Source: Candidatus Gastranaerophilales bacterium
Lineage (GTDB): Bacteria; Cyanobacteriota; Vampirovibrionia; Gastranaerophilales; Gastranaerophilaceae
NCBI GenBank assembly: GCA_944325185.1
Contig: CALUZA010000027.1
Coordinates: forward strand, 41,543 to 105,542
Reading direction: 5' to 3'
Length of the DNA: 64,000 nt
Shown here piece after piece: positions 1 to 8,902 of this stretch; positions within the stretch are counted from its first letter, which is position 1, and the number at the start of each line of letters is the position of its first letter. The translations under genes and the position numbers were made by a program. Below the pieces are notes generated by a model that ran no database searches, was not told the origin of the DNA, and saw only the letters and a program-made list of their open reading frames with translations.

Positions 1-492
1 TTTGTAAACGGGAATAAATGTTCATATTGCGATGGTTTAGGCGAAAAGATTTTAAAGAGAAAAATAACTGTTAAAATACCTCCTTCGATAAGAGATAAAG
101 CAAAATTAAGAGTAAAAGGCGAAGGGCAGTTTGGACTAAATGGCGGTAAAAACGGTAATTTATATGTAATTGTTAATGTTGAAAAAAATGACGAATTAAA
201 AGTTGAAAACGGGATTGTGTACTATACGGCACAAATTAGTCCTGCAAAGGCTGTTTTGGGAGGTAATATATCTGTTCCTACTTTGTGGGGTGAGGCAGTG
301 ATAAAAATTCCTCCTTTGACAAAAGCAAACCAAAGTTTTAAACTGATTGATGTCGGCGTTTTAAATGAAAGAACAAATAAAAAAGGCGATGAAATTGTAA
401 AAATTTTAATTCAAATTCCATCTGAAATGTCTGACGAAGAAATGGAACTATATAAAAAATTAAACGAAGTAAACAAAAAGGAAAATGTCTAA
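1..492 (+). CDS. dnaJ: DnaJ chaperone, C-terminal part (5' end outside window)
   Basis: Reading frame 1 is open from the first base to the TAA at 490-492. The visible part begins with the last zinc-finger half (CSYCDGLG, a CxxCxG motif at about bases 19-42). It is followed by a DnaJ C-terminal substrate-binding domain (IPPSIRDKAKLRVKGEGQ, then AVLGGNISVPTLWGEA and IKIPPLTKANQSFKL). DnaJ is the cytoplasmic Hsp40 co-chaperone that delivers unfolded clients to DnaK and stimulates its ATPase. The J domain and most zinc-finger motifs lie upstream of the window, so a CbpA-like homologue is not fully excluded. The end overlaps queE by 8 bases. Confidence 0.88.
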   Translation, partial: FVNGNKCSYCDGLGEKILKRKITVKIPPSIRDKAKLRVKGEGQFGLNGGKNGNLYVIVNVEKNDELKVENGIVYYTAQISPAKAVLGGNISVPTLWGEAVIKIPPLTKANQSFKLIDVGVLNERTNKKGDEIVKILIQIPSEMSDEEMELYKKLNEVNKKENV

Positions 493-1153
493 AGAAAGCG
501 TTAAAATAAGAGAAATTTTTACATCTGTTCAGGGTGAAGGTCTTTATGTAGGTGAAAAGCAACTTTTTATAAGGTTTTGTTATTGTAATTTATCTTGTGC
601 CTATTGCGATACAGATTTTTTAGCTGAAAAATCCAAAGATTATACTTTGGAAGAATTATTTGAAATAATATCAAATAGTGATACTAAAGTAGTTAGTTTT
701 ACGGGCGGAGAACCTTTATGTGAGTGTGATTTTCTTTTGGAATTTTTAAAAAGGTATAAAGAAAAATTAAATAAAAAAATTTATCTTGAAACAAATGGAA
801 CCTTATATCAACATTTAGAAAAGTTGATTGAATATGTTGATATCGTTGCAATGGATATCAAACTTAAAAGCGCTACAAAAGAAGAAAATAAATTCGTGGA
901 AAATAAGAAATTTTTGGAAATTGCAAACAAAAAAGAAGCTTTTATCAAGGTTGTTTTTGATAATAATATAATACATGAAGAAATTTTATCTTGTGTGAAT
1001 TTGGCAAAAGAAAACCAAAATATTATTGTATTACAGCCTAAAATGCCGATTTCTGATGATTTAAAAATTGAAAAAATATTTAATGATTTTTATAAAAATT
1101 ATAAAAATATCAGATTAATTCCTCAAACCCATAAATTTTTAAATCTTTTGTAA
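485..1153 (+). CDS. queE: 7-carboxy-7-deazaguanine synthase QueE
   Basis: This 222-aa radical-SAM protein carries the cluster motif CNLSCAYC (C34, C38, C41), followed by DTDF, a VSFTGGEPL segment near residue 72, and the N-terminal signature SVQGEGLYVG (14-23). QueE converts 6-carboxytetrahydropterin to 7-carboxy-7-deazaguanine in the preQ0/queuosine tRNA-modification pathway. An AAAAAGG ribosome-binding site lies just before the ATG, inside the end of dnaJ, so the two genes are probably translationally coupled. The other queuosine genes are not in the window. Length and motifs are normal for the family. Confidence 0.93.
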   Translation: MSKESVKIREIFTSVQGEGLYVGEKQLFIRFCYCNLSCAYCDTDFLAEKSKDYTLEELFEIISNSDTKVVSFTGGEPLCECDFLLEFLKRYKEKLNKKIYLETNGTLYQHLEKLIEYVDIVAMDIKLKSATKEENKFVENKKFLEIANKKEAFIKVVFDNNIIHEEILSCVNLAKENQNIIVLQPKMPISDDLKIEKIFNDFYKNYKNIRLIPQTHKFLNLL

Positions 1154-1182
1154 GAATTTATTTATGTGTAATAATATTTTCT

Positions 1183-2637
1183 ATGACGAACATAATTGAA
1201 AATAATAAAGTTTCTTTTGCTACTATTAAAGAAAATATTATAGAAAAATTTGAAAAAAAGACTTCTGCTCCTTTGGTTGAAGCAATGTTAAATTATAAAA
1301 AAAATCCCATGACAGGTTTTCATATTCCAGGCCACAACAGAGGTCTTGGAGTTTTGCCGGAATTTTCTTCGTTAATTGGGTTAGATGTACTTTCGATTGA
1401 TACAACTGATGAGTTCGATAATTTAGGAACACTTCATCCTGCAACAGGAGCAATTGAAAAAGCTCAAATTCTTGCAAGTCAGGCTTTTGGAGCAAGAAAG
1501 ACTTATTTTGTAACAGGCGGTTCAACAATAGCAAATTTGGCTTTGGCTTTTGCTTTTACAAGCCCTTTTGATGAAGTTTTGATTGGAAGGAATTGCCATC
1601 GTTCGGTTTTAACAGGTTTAATCATTTCAGGTGCAAAAGTTAATTGGGTTATTCCAAAAAAATTGAATGATTGGGCTATTTTTGGAAATATAGAAGCAAG
1701 CGATGTTGAAGAAAAATTAAAAAATAACAGAAATATAAAGCTTGTTTGGATTACAAGCCCTACTTACGAGGGTGTTGTTTCGGATATAAAAGGAATAGCC
1801 GAAGTTTGCAAGCACTATAAGGTGGCTTTAATCGTAGATGAAGCTCATGGTTGTTTGTGGAATTTTAATTCAAAACTTCCAAAAACAGCTTTAGAATTGG
1901 GCGCGGATGCTGTGGTGCATTCTTTTCATAAGACGGGTGGTGCAATGACGCAATCTTCGATGTTGCATATCTCTAAAAATTCAAAATTTGAAGACGAAAA
2001 AATTACCCATGCTTTAAAATTGCTTCATACTACCAGCCCAAGTTTGTTATTGTTAGCAAGTTTGGATGCTGCAAGGGCAAATCTTCAGTCGCAATCCGGC
2101 AAGAAGATGTTAGATGGCGCAATTCAAAATGCTCTTTATTTCAGGGATGAGGCAAAATCAATTAATAAGTTACATGTTTTTGAAGATAAAAATTTGGATA
2201 TAACTAAGATATTTTTAAAAATGGAAGGTTTGAGCGGAGTCGAACTTGAATATATTTTAGAACATGATTATAAAATTGAAGTAGAATCGGCATCTGACGA
2301 AGGAATTTTGATTTTATCAAACATAGGAAATACAAGAGAAGAATTTGAATATTTGATTAATTGTTTTAGGGAAATTTCAAAAAAAGAATATCCTAAAAAA
2401 GAATTGAATAATAAAATTATGCCTTTGATTGATCCTGAGATAGTTATGAATTTAAGAGAAGCGTATTTTGCGCCAAAAGAATATATAAATAAAAACGATG
2501 CAATAGGCAGGATTTCATCTGAAGTTGTTGCGCTTTGTCCTCCCGGAATTTCAATTTTGTTGCCTGGGGAAATAATTAAAAAAGAACATCTACCATATTT
2601 ATTTAGTTATGAAAAAATTGAAGTAATAAGAGAGTAA
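1183..2637 (+). CDS. speA: Orn/Lys/Arg decarboxylase family protein (probable biosynthetic arginine decarboxylase)
   Basis: This 484-aa PLP-dependent fold-I decarboxylase contains FHIPGHNRG (46-54), the PLP-ring segment VDEAHG (218-223) and the Schiff-base lysine in HSFHKTGGAMTQ (K250). The layout matches the Bacillus SpeA/Cad type, which lacks the N-terminal wing domain of the inducible enterobacterial enzymes. It most likely makes agmatine from arginine for polyamines, but lysine or ornithine as substrate cannot be excluded from sequence. No clear ribosome-binding site precedes the ATG, so the exact start is uncertain. It follows queE by 29 bases and may be cotranscribed. Confidence 0.82.
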   Translation: MTNIIENNKVSFATIKENIIEKFEKKTSAPLVEAMLNYKKNPMTGFHIPGHNRGLGVLPEFSSLIGLDVLSIDTTDEFDNLGTLHPATGAIEKAQILASQAFGARKTYFVTGGSTIANLALAFAFTSPFDEVLIGRNCHRSVLTGLIISGAKVNWVIPKKLNDWAIFGNIEASDVEEKLKNNRNIKLVWITSPTYEGVVSDIKGIAEVCKHYKVALIVDEAHGCLWNFNSKLPKTALELGADAVVHSFHKTGGAMTQSSMLHISKNSKFEDEKITHALKLLHTTSPSLLLLASLDAARANLQSQSGKKMLDGAIQNALYFRDEAKSINKLHVFEDKNLDITKIFLKMEGLSGVELEYILEHDYKIEVESASDEGILILSNIGNTREEFEYLINCFREISKKEYPKKELNNKIMPLIDPEIVMNLREAYFAPKEYINKNDAIGRISSEVVALCPPGISILLPGEIIKKEHLPYLFSYEKIEVIRE

Positions 2638-2958
2638 TTATTTTAAACTTATTGTAATTGTATGAATTGTTTTTAATAGTTTTGTGTTTTTTGATAAAAT
2701 GGAATTTATTTCTTCAAGCATTTTATTTTTGTCCGGTTCTTTCAGATGTTCGAAAATGAAAAGTTCAAAAATTTGAACATTTAGCCCCATTGCAATCTTT
2801 TCAATTGTTTCGGAGTTTGGATAATTTTTTCCGTTTTCAATATTGCTAAGACTCGGGATTTCAATTCCTATTTTTTCTGCGAGTTGTTCTTGAGTAAGTT
2901 TGTTTTGTTTTCTTATTTCCCTGATTCTTAAACCAAGCAAAGTTTTAATATTTTTCAT
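2638..2958 (-). CDS. XRE-family helix-turn-helix regulator
   Basis: I chose the start at 2958 because AAGAGG lies about 7 bases before that ATG; a longer reading to 3009 has no such site. The 106-aa product opens with a Cro/CI-type HTH: LGLRIREIRKQNKLTQEQLA, then IGIEIPSLSNIENGKNYPN, in which LSNIENGK is the recognition-helix end. The C-terminal third is a short helical tail (MLEEINSIL) with no recognised ligand domain. It is convergent with the decarboxylase gene, their stop codons abutting. The target is unknown; the prepilin gene starts divergently about 160 bases away. Confidence 0.85.
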   Translation of the reverse strand: MKNIKTLLGLRIREIRKQNKLTQEQLAEKIGIEIPSLSNIENGKNYPNSETIEKIAMGLNVQIFELFIFEHLKEPDKNKMLEEINSILSKNTKLLKTIHTITISLK

Positions 2959-3115
2959 ATAACCTCTTTTTAATTTTAAAAACTTTGCTTGGATTTTATA
3001 ATAATTCATTGACTAAATTTAACTTTAAATTTATTATATATAATAATATTAGTTATTAAGTATAATAAAATTTATTAAAAATTTAGTGTATAATTTAATT
3101 TTTAGAAAGCAAAAC

Positions 3116-4771
3116 ATGAAAAAGATTTTAGCCTTTAGTTTAATCGAACTAATGATTAGCTTGATTACAATATCTTGCATAACTGCAGCATTTGCTCCAA
3201 TTATTACAAAGAAAATGAAAAATTCTAATGTTAGTGTTGCATTGTCTGAAATAAGTACAAAGTGTGATAAATTTACAAGTGAATGTTCACTTTGTTATTC
3301 AAGTAAGTGTGTTGCATGCTCTAGATACTGTAATGATAATCAGTATAAAAATGTTGGTACTTGTCTTTGTGAAAATTGTGTCGATAGAAGTGTAGGTTGT
3401 ATAAGGTGTGATGCTAAGGAATGTAAGAAATGTGACCTTGGATATGGTTTAACAAGTGACGGTAAATGTAGATTATGTCCTGCTGGTTATTATTCTGACG
3501 GTACTTATGATTGTAAAGCTTGTCCTGTAGGTCAATATCAAAATGCTCAAGGTAAATCTTCTTGTATAGCTTGTCCTGCTGGTCAATATCAAAACGCTGA
3601 AGGAAAAACAAGTTGTATAGCTTGTCCCACTGGTCAATATCAAAATGAACAAGGAAAAGCAGGATGTAAATTATGTCCCACTGGTCAATATCAAAATGCT
3701 ACCGGTCAATCCTCTTGTAAAAGTTGCTGGGCTGGAACTTATCAAAATCAACAAGGTAAAACAAGTTGCACAAATTGTTGGGCAGGTTCTTGGTCTGATG
3801 CTAATGCAAGTACATGTTATGCGTGTTCTGCAGGTTGGGCATGTAACGGTGCAGGCACTGCAACAAAATGTTCAGCAGGATACTATGCTCCAGCAGGTTC
3901 ATCAGGATGTTCTGCTTGTTGGGCAGGTACATACAGTGGAGCTGGGGCTTCCGGTTGTACTTCTTGCTGGGCTGGAAGTTATAGTGGAGCAGGAGCTTCA
4001 ACATGCATAGGTTGTTGGGCTGGAAGTTATAGCAATGCAGGAGCTTCTGGTTGTACTGCTTGTTCATCTACTTGGGCAAACTGTACAGCTTGTACTGTTA
4101 ATGGTTGTACAGCATGTGCAAATGGATATATTCCAAATGGCTCAGGTGGTTGTAAAAAGGCTGGTCCCAGTCAAGCTGATTGTGATGCTATTGGGCCTGA
4201 ATTATTATTTATTCCTGCTGAAAAAAATGGTGGCTCTCCTGTATGCGTAACTAAGTATAATGTTAGTAGAATACATTATGGTATTAATACCTCACTTAAT
4301 TATCATAAAACCGGTGAAGGTGGTGGAGACCATGGGAGAATTTGCTGGGAGATACAAACTGATTGGTATACCGGCCCTTGCACAACGCTTACTGCGTACA
4401 GTGGTTGCAATAGAGTTGTCTGCGATAAGGATGCTGCTGCTGCAATATGCCCTGCTATGAATTATGGCGGAAAAACTTGGAGGCTACCGAAATTAAGTGA
4501 AATGTATGGGTGGGATCAATCAGTATTACAAGGATTAAGGGCTTGTACTGATCAAACTTCTGTTTCGCATTTGTATGACATTTGCAAGGGATTTAATCAA
4601 GGTTGTTTTTCAAGATATGGAAATTATTGTGCTCCGTATTTAATTCATGGTTCGGATGGTTTTTTGCAGCTTGGTGTAAGTGCTGGGTTTGGTGCTTGGA
4701 CAGGCGTTTCAGCTAGTTATGGCTCTTGGGGCTTTTCTGTCCGATGTGTCACCGTTTTAACAAATTATTAA
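3116..4771 (+). CDS. Prepilin-like protein with Cys-rich GCC2/GCC3-type repeats and a C-terminal Lcl/DUF1566-like domain
   Basis: I prefer the ATG at 3116 (MKKILAFSLIELMISL, 551 aa), which places a type IV prepilin signal at the N-terminus: basic residues, AFSLIEL with E at +5 after a predicted cut before F7, then a hydrophobic helix to about residue 30. Residues 50-360 are Cys-rich modules of about 16-18 residues of the form C-x-A/V/T-G-x-Y. Early copies read CPAGQYQ; later ones read CWAGSYS. They resemble ephrin-receptor-like GCC2/GCC3 repeats. The C-terminus (about 440-551) has WRLPKLSEMYGW and ends GFSVRCVTV, like Lcl/DUF1566 adhesin-associated domains. It is probably a surface pseudopilin or adhesin assembled by a type IV pilus system not in the window. 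Confidence 0.72.
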   Translation: MKKILAFSLIELMISLITISCITAAFAPIITKKMKNSNVSVALSEISTKCDKFTSECSLCYSSKCVACSRYCNDNQYKNVGTCLCENCVDRSVGCIRCDAKECKKCDLGYGLTSDGKCRLCPAGYYSDGTYDCKACPVGQYQNAQGKSSCIACPAGQYQNAEGKTSCIACPTGQYQNEQGKAGCKLCPTGQYQNATGQSSCKSCWAGTYQNQQGKTSCTNCWAGSWSDANASTCYACSAGWACNGAGTATKCSAGYYAPAGSSGCSACWAGTYSGAGASGCTSCWAGSYSGAGASTCIGCWAGSYSNAGASGCTACSSTWANCTACTVNGCTACANGYIPNGSGGCKKAGPSQADCDAIGPELLFIPAEKNGGSPVCVTKYNVSRIHYGINTSLNYHKTGEGGGDHGRICWEIQTDWYTGPCTTLTAYSGCNRVVCDKDAAAAICPAMNYGGKTWRLPKLSEMYGWDQSVLQGLRACTDQTSVSHLYDICKGFNQGCFSRYGNYCAPYLIHGSDGFLQLGVSAGFGAWTGVSASYGSWGFSVRCVTVLTNY

Positions 4772-4791
4772 TATAAACTTTATGTTTTGGT

Positions 4792-4817
4792 AAGAGGTGG
4801 CTTTCACCTCTTTTTTT
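4792..4817 (+). terminator. Rho-independent terminator after the prepilin gene
   Basis: The stem AAGAGGTG/CACCTCTT closes around GCTTT and is followed by an uninterrupted T tract. It lies 20 bases after the prepilin stop codon. Confidence 0.88.
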
Positions 4818-4870
4818 GAATAATTTATTTGTGATAAAATTTAAATATATAAAAAATATAGGGATATTTT

Positions 4871-6064
4871 ATGCATAATACAAGAAAAATTAATGAAGAT
4901 TTATTTTACATTGGTGTAAGCGATAGAAAAATTGCTCTTTTTGAAAATGTGTATCCTGTCTGTGAGGGAATGAGCTATAATTCATATTTACTTGATGACG
5001 AAAAAACTGTTTTGTTTGACACGGTTGACAAAGCTTGTTCGGGACAATTTTTTGATAATTTAAACAAAGTCTTAAATTCAAGACCATTGGACTATATCGT
5101 TATAAATCATCTTGAGCCGGATCATAGCGCATTAATAAAAGATGTAATTGATAAATATCCTAATATTAAAATAGTTTGTAATCAAAAAGCAAAACAGATG
5201 TTGTTTCAATTTTTTGAATTTGAAAATGACATTGAAAATAATTTTCAAATTGTAAAAGAAGGAGACACTTTAACTATTGGAAAGCATGTTTTAACTTTTG
5301 TAATGGCGCCTATGGTTCATTGGCCTGAAACAATGGTAACTTATGACAGCTACAATAAAACGCTTTTTTCTGCTGACGCTTTTGGTGCTTTTGGTGCAAT
5401 CAATGGCAATTTATTTGATTGCGAAGTTGATTTTATATGCAAGATTGATGAATATCGAAGATATTATTCTAATATAGTTGGAAAATATGGAACACAAGTA
5501 AATATGCTTTTGAATAAAGCCAAGAATCTGGATATTAAAATGATTTGTCCTCTTCATGGTTTGGTGATCAAAGAAAACATTTCTTATTTAATGGAAAAAT
5601 ATAATTTATGGGCAAATTATCTTCCTGAAGATGATTCTGTTGTAATAGCTTATGCAAGTGTGTATGGCGGAACGCAAAATGCGGTTGAAATTTTAGCTAA
5701 TAAACTAGCTCAAAAAGGTGTAAAAAATATAAAAATTTATGATGTATCACATACTCACAGTTCTTATATAATTTCAGAAGTATTCAGATGTTCCAAGGTG
5801 GTTTTAGCCTCAACAACATACAATAATTCAATTTTTGTTAAAATGGAGCATTTGATTAAAGATATTGTGAGTCACAATATTCAAAACCGCAAGTTTGGAA
5901 TTATTGAAAATGGTACATGGGCATGTTGTTCGGGTGAACTTATAAAAGAAATGCTAAAAAACCTTAAAAATGTCGAATTTTTGGATGAAAAGATTAGTAT
6001 CAAATCTGCTTTGAAGAAAATTCAAGAAAATGATATAGACGAAATGGTTAAATGTTTAATGTAA
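4871..6064 (+). CDS. fprA: FprA-type flavodiiron protein (O2/NO reductase)
   Basis: The protein has 397 aa and two domains. The metallo-beta-lactamase-like half holds the diiron ligands HLEPDH (H80, E82, D84, H85), H150 in APMVHWPE, D169 in FSADAFG, and H229 in CPLHG. The flavodoxin half starts near residue 257 with VVIAYASVYGGTQN, an FMN-binding loop. Such class A flavodiiron proteins reduce O2 to water or NO to N2O in the cytoplasm of anaerobes, drawing electrons from rubredoxin or a similar carrier. AGGGA precedes the ATG. The gene stands alone between two terminators, so it is probably monocistronic. No rubredoxin gene is adjacent. Confidence 0.92.
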   Translation: MHNTRKINEDLFYIGVSDRKIALFENVYPVCEGMSYNSYLLDDEKTVLFDTVDKACSGQFFDNLNKVLNSRPLDYIVINHLEPDHSALIKDVIDKYPNIKIVCNQKAKQMLFQFFEFENDIENNFQIVKEGDTLTIGKHVLTFVMAPMVHWPETMVTYDSYNKTLFSADAFGAFGAINGNLFDCEVDFICKIDEYRRYYSNIVGKYGTQVNMLLNKAKNLDIKMICPLHGLVIKENISYLMEKYNLWANYLPEDDSVVIAYASVYGGTQNAVEILANKLAQKGVKNIKIYDVSHTHSSYIISEVFRCSKVVLASTTYNNSIFVKMEHLIKDIVSHNIQNRKFGIIENGTWACCSGELIKEMLKNLKNVEFLDEKISIKSALKKIQENDIDEMVKCLM

Positions 6065-6075
6065 AAAATAAATTT

Positions 6076-6097
6076 AAAGCGGTCAAATGACCGCTTT
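6076..6097. terminator. Bidirectional terminator between fprA and the acyl-CoA synthetase gene
   Basis: A 9-bp perfect stem AAAGCGGTC/GACCGCTTT encloses AAAT. On the minus strand it is followed by a T-rich run (TTTATTTTTT). On the plus strand the T tail is short, so termination is more convincing for the minus-strand gene. Confidence 0.78.
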
Positions 6098-6099
6098 AA

Positions 6100-7746
6100 T
6101 TATACATTTTGTACTGCTTTTTTTCTTGAAACTTTTGAAATCCCTGTCCTTGGTAGGGGGTCTTTTGTAATAACGATGTTATTTGGTCTTTTGTATGAAG
6201 ATAATTCAAGAGAGAGTCTTTTTACCTCTGCTCTTACAGCTTTTTCCAGTTCATTATCATCATATTTTTCTATTGTTTCTTTTGTTGGGTGTATTTTTGC
6301 AATAATTTCTTCCGTACCTTGTTTGGAGCCTGTCTTTATAACTTCTGAATAAACAAGTACTTCTTCAATTATCGGACTTTTGATTAAGACTGCTTCAACT
6401 TCTTCGGGGAACACTTTTTTTCCGCCTGACAAAACAATCATATTTTTAATTCTGCCTGTTATATATACATATCCGTTAGCATCAATTTTTGCAATATCGC
6501 CAGTTTTTAGCCAACCGTCTTCGCAAAGGGCTTCTCGAGTCAAATCTGGTTTATTGTAGTATCCTTTCATTATATTTTCACCCATTATTTGTAGTTCATG
6601 GGTTTTTGAATCAATTCTAACTTTTACACCATGAATTGGTCTTCCAACGGAGCCTAATTTGCGGTGTTTTTCTGTGTTCATTGTGATTATCGGACTTGCC
6701 TCAGATAAGCCATAGGCCTCATATATTCTTATACCAATTGTTTCAAAGAATCTTGCAACTGAAATATCAAGAGGTGCTCCCCCTGACATAAATCCCTTGA
6801 ATCTTCCGCCAAATTTTAAATTAAGTTCCCTAAATAAAATTTTTGAAAAAGTTCTATTGTTTACAATTTTTGCAAGAGCATATTTGAAATTAAAAAAGGC
6901 TTTTTTGAATGGGCCATATTGTTTTATTTCACTATCTAAGGTTGTTTTCATAAGTTTTAGAAACGCAGGAACTGCAACCATGAAGGTTATTTTCTTTTCT
7001 CTCATTATAGGAAAAATATCTTTTGGTTTTAAACTGTTTGAATAATAAATTGAAGCTCCTTTATTTAAAAAGGACATAAAACCGACTGATATTTCAAACA
7101 AGTGGTTCATTGGCAAAATAGATAACATTGCGTCGTTTCTGTCGAAATCGAAGCATTTACCCACCGCAAGAACTTGTGAAAGCATGTTCCTATAGGTTAT
7201 TTCAACTCCTTTTGGATTACCAGTTGTTCCTGAAGTATAAACTATTAAAGCTGTTTTATCAGGGTTTCTGTGGCGCCATTTTTTATCGGGCAAATCCTCA
7301 AGGGAATGCAGGTTTACATGTTCTTGGTTTGTTCTTTTTCCATCAATTATTATAATATGTTCTATTGAAGGTACGAGTTCTTTTAATTTTATTGCATCAG
7401 TGTAATGTGCGCTTGAAACCAACATGACTTTTGGTTCGCAATCGGTTAATATATGTGTTAATTCATGAATTGTTAATTTGATATCCAAAGGAACGCTGGT
7501 TGCTCCTGATAAAACCGAAGCAAATAAAGTAGCACCAAGCTCGGGCATTGATTCGGATAAAATTGCAATTTTATCACCCTTATTAATTCCTATATCTATC
7601 AAATAGCTTGCAAGTTTTCTTGAAAGTATACTTAATCCTTTAAAAGTTATTTCGCTCCAACCAAGGTTTGATCTTATTCCTAAGGCAACATGGTCTTCAA
7701 GTTCTTTTGTTCTTTTTTCAATAAAAGTTAAGATATTTGTATCCAT
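6100..7746 (-). CDS. AMP-forming long-chain acyl-CoA synthetase/ligase
   Basis: This 548-aa member of the ANL adenylate-forming superfamily has the P-loop-like motif YTSGTTGNPKGVE near residue 170, the A4-type motif YEAYGLSEASP near 345, and the hinge motif LKTGDIAKIDANGYVYITGR followed by KNMIVLSGGKKVFPEEVE. The catalytic-lysine region lies in the C-terminal lid (RTGISKVSRKK). It activates a fatty acid to acyl-AMP and then acyl-CoA. Its closest likeness is to FadD-like fatty-acid ligases, but chain length cannot be read from sequence. AGGGGAG lies about 15 bases before the ATG, rather far. The gene is convergent with fprA and divergent from the next gene. Confidence 0.85.
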   Translation of the reverse strand: MDTNILTFIEKRTKELEDHVALGIRSNLGWSEITFKGLSILSRKLASYLIDIGINKGDKIAILSESMPELGATLFASVLSGATSVPLDIKLTIHELTHILTDCEPKVMLVSSAHYTDAIKLKELVPSIEHIIIIDGKRTNQEHVNLHSLEDLPDKKWRHRNPDKTALIVYTSGTTGNPKGVEITYRNMLSQVLAVGKCFDFDRNDAMLSILPMNHLFEISVGFMSFLNKGASIYYSNSLKPKDIFPIMREKKITFMVAVPAFLKLMKTTLDSEIKQYGPFKKAFFNFKYALAKIVNNRTFSKILFRELNLKFGGRFKGFMSGGAPLDISVARFFETIGIRIYEAYGLSEASPIITMNTEKHRKLGSVGRPIHGVKVRIDSKTHELQIMGENIMKGYYNKPDLTREALCEDGWLKTGDIAKIDANGYVYITGRIKNMIVLSGGKKVFPEEVEAVLIKSPIIEEVLVYSEVIKTGSKQGTEEIIAKIHPTKETIEKYDDNELEKAVRAEVKRLSLELSSYKRPNNIVITKDPLPRTGISKVSRKKAVQNV

Positions 7747-7869
7747 AGGTTATTAATGCTCCCCTTTTTGTACTAAGTATATTATATATTATTTTTTTAA
7801 AAATAGTCTAATTATTTGTAAATTTATGTTTACTTTGATGTTATAATCTTTTTGCAAAGGAGAAAATTA

Positions 7870-8382
7870 ATGATTGAAATGAGAGTAATGGGAATTGCGC
7901 TTGACACAAGAACAGGCTCGCCCATAGTTGTTTTAAATGATATAGAAAATAGGCGCGCTTTACCTATTTGGATTGGGTCTGCTGAGGCAAGTGCAATAAT
8001 TAGAAAAATCGAAAATATTACATCATCTCGTCCAATGACTCATGATTTGTTTATTGATATTGCTAAACAATCAGAATTTAAAATTACTAAAGTTGAAATA
8101 AACGATGTGGATGATCAAACATATTTTTCAACTATATATATGTATAATGATAAGTTGCAAAAAGAAATTGAAATCGACTCTCGTCCTTCTGATGCAATAG
8201 CAATAGCTTTGAGGGCTGATGTTCCTATATATGTTACATCAAACGTTCTTATGACGGGCGCAATTTCAACGGATGTTGAAAAAGATGAAGAAGAAGCTCG
8301 CGAATTTAAGGACTTTATTAAGGATATTAAACCTTCTGATTTTGAAAAGCTTTTGAAGAAAAATTTTGAGTCTGATCAATAA
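7870..8382 (+). CDS. Bifunctional nuclease family protein (DUF151)
   Basis: The start at 7870 is supported by AAAGGAG seven bases upstream; a TTG at 7852 would put this site inside the gene. The 170-aa product begins with MRVMGIALDTRTGSPIVVL and contains RRALPIWIGSAEA and the conserved DSRPSDAIAIALR, the core of the BFN/DUF151 domain. Family members include plant bifunctional nucleases and many uncharacterised bacterial proteins; nuclease activity here is inference. The C-terminus is a short acidic and lysine-rich tail. It lies upstream of the DUF1858 gene with a gap of about 140 bases. Confidence 0.88.
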   Translation: MIEMRVMGIALDTRTGSPIVVLNDIENRRALPIWIGSAEASAIIRKIENITSSRPMTHDLFIDIAKQSEFKITKVEINDVDDQTYFSTIYMYNDKLQKEIEIDSRPSDAIAIALRADVPIYVTSNVLMTGAISTDVEKDEEEAREFKDFIKDIKPSDFEKLLKKNFESDQ

Positions 8383-8522
8383 GCTCCATGCTTTTTTGTC
8401 GAAGGTTAATTGCTCTTTGAGTTGCTTTTTTCTTATCTCTTTGAGCCCTATTAAATAAATAGTTGTATAATTATTTTTTTCCATGGTATTTTATTAATGA
8501 TGATTTTATAGAAGGCAAAATT

Positions 8523-8735
8523 ATGGATAAAGTTACAAAAGAAATGGGTATAATGGATATAGTTACTGCTCATCCCGAGACTCTGGAAGTATTTGCGAAA
8601 TATGGCATGGGTTGTATCGGTTGCGCTGCTGCTCATTTTGAAAATCTTGAAGCAGGTGCAAAAGTCCATGGAATCGATCCTGATGAGATGGTAGCTGCTA
8701 TGAATGCTATTATTGAAGAAAAAGCTGGACAATAA
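8523..8735 (+). CDS. DUF1858 (ScdA_N-like) small cysteine protein
   Basis: This 70-aa protein starts at the ATG that follows AGAAGG. It contains the DUF1858 pattern: MDIVTAHPETLEVFAKYGMGCIGC, with the CxxC pair at C31 and C34, then GIDPDEMVAAMNAII. The domain occurs alone or fused to hybrid-cluster, redox or ScdA/RIC-type iron-repair proteins in anaerobes and is thought to serve redox or metal handling. Its exact role is unknown. It is the last gene before tRNA-Leu, with 49 bases between. Confidence 0.85.
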   Translation: MDKVTKEMGIMDIVTAHPETLEVFAKYGMGCIGCAAAHFENLEAGAKVHGIDPDEMVAAMNAIIEEKAGQ

Positions 8736-8784
8736 TTTTTTTTTATTGTATTATGAATTCACGTCAGATATGGCGTTTGATTTT

Positions 8785-8874
8785 GCCCTGGTGGTGGAAT
8801 CGGTAGACACGTCGGACTTAAAATCCGATGAGGCTAATAACTTCGTGCCAGTTCAAGTCTGGCCCAGGGCACCA
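8785..8874 (+). tRNA. tRNA-Leu (anticodon TAA)
   Basis: The acceptor stem GCCCTGG pairs with CCAGGGC, and the 3' ACCA is encoded. The anticodon arm TCGGA-CTTAAAA-TCCGA gives TAA, reading UUA/UUG codons. A long variable arm (class II) and a GTTCAAGTC T arm are visible. UUA is a very common Leu codon in these genes, so this tRNA should be important. Confidence 0.97.
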
Positions 8875-8877
8875 TTT

Positions 8878-8902
8878 AACTCTCCTTTTGGAGAGTTTTT
8901 TA
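8878..8902 (+). terminator. Terminator after tRNA-Leu
   Basis: The stem AACTCTCC/GGAGAGTT with a TTTT loop is followed by a T tract. It starts four bases after the tRNA 3' end. Confidence 0.9.

Noticed and set aside
3481..4075. CRISPR-like regular repetition
   Set aside because: The periodicity is in codons of a protein repeat, with no constant repeat and no variable spacers. No CRISPR array or cas gene was seen in the window.
3645..4460. Long open frames on both strands inside the Cys-rich prepilin gene
   Set aside because: They come from the repeated codon pattern of the repeats and have no ribosome-binding sites or recognisable product.
8400..8445. CTCTTTGAG direct repeat between the nuclease and DUF1858 genes
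   Set aside because: Two copies of a 9-mer without symmetry, coding or a T tract; no function can be supported.
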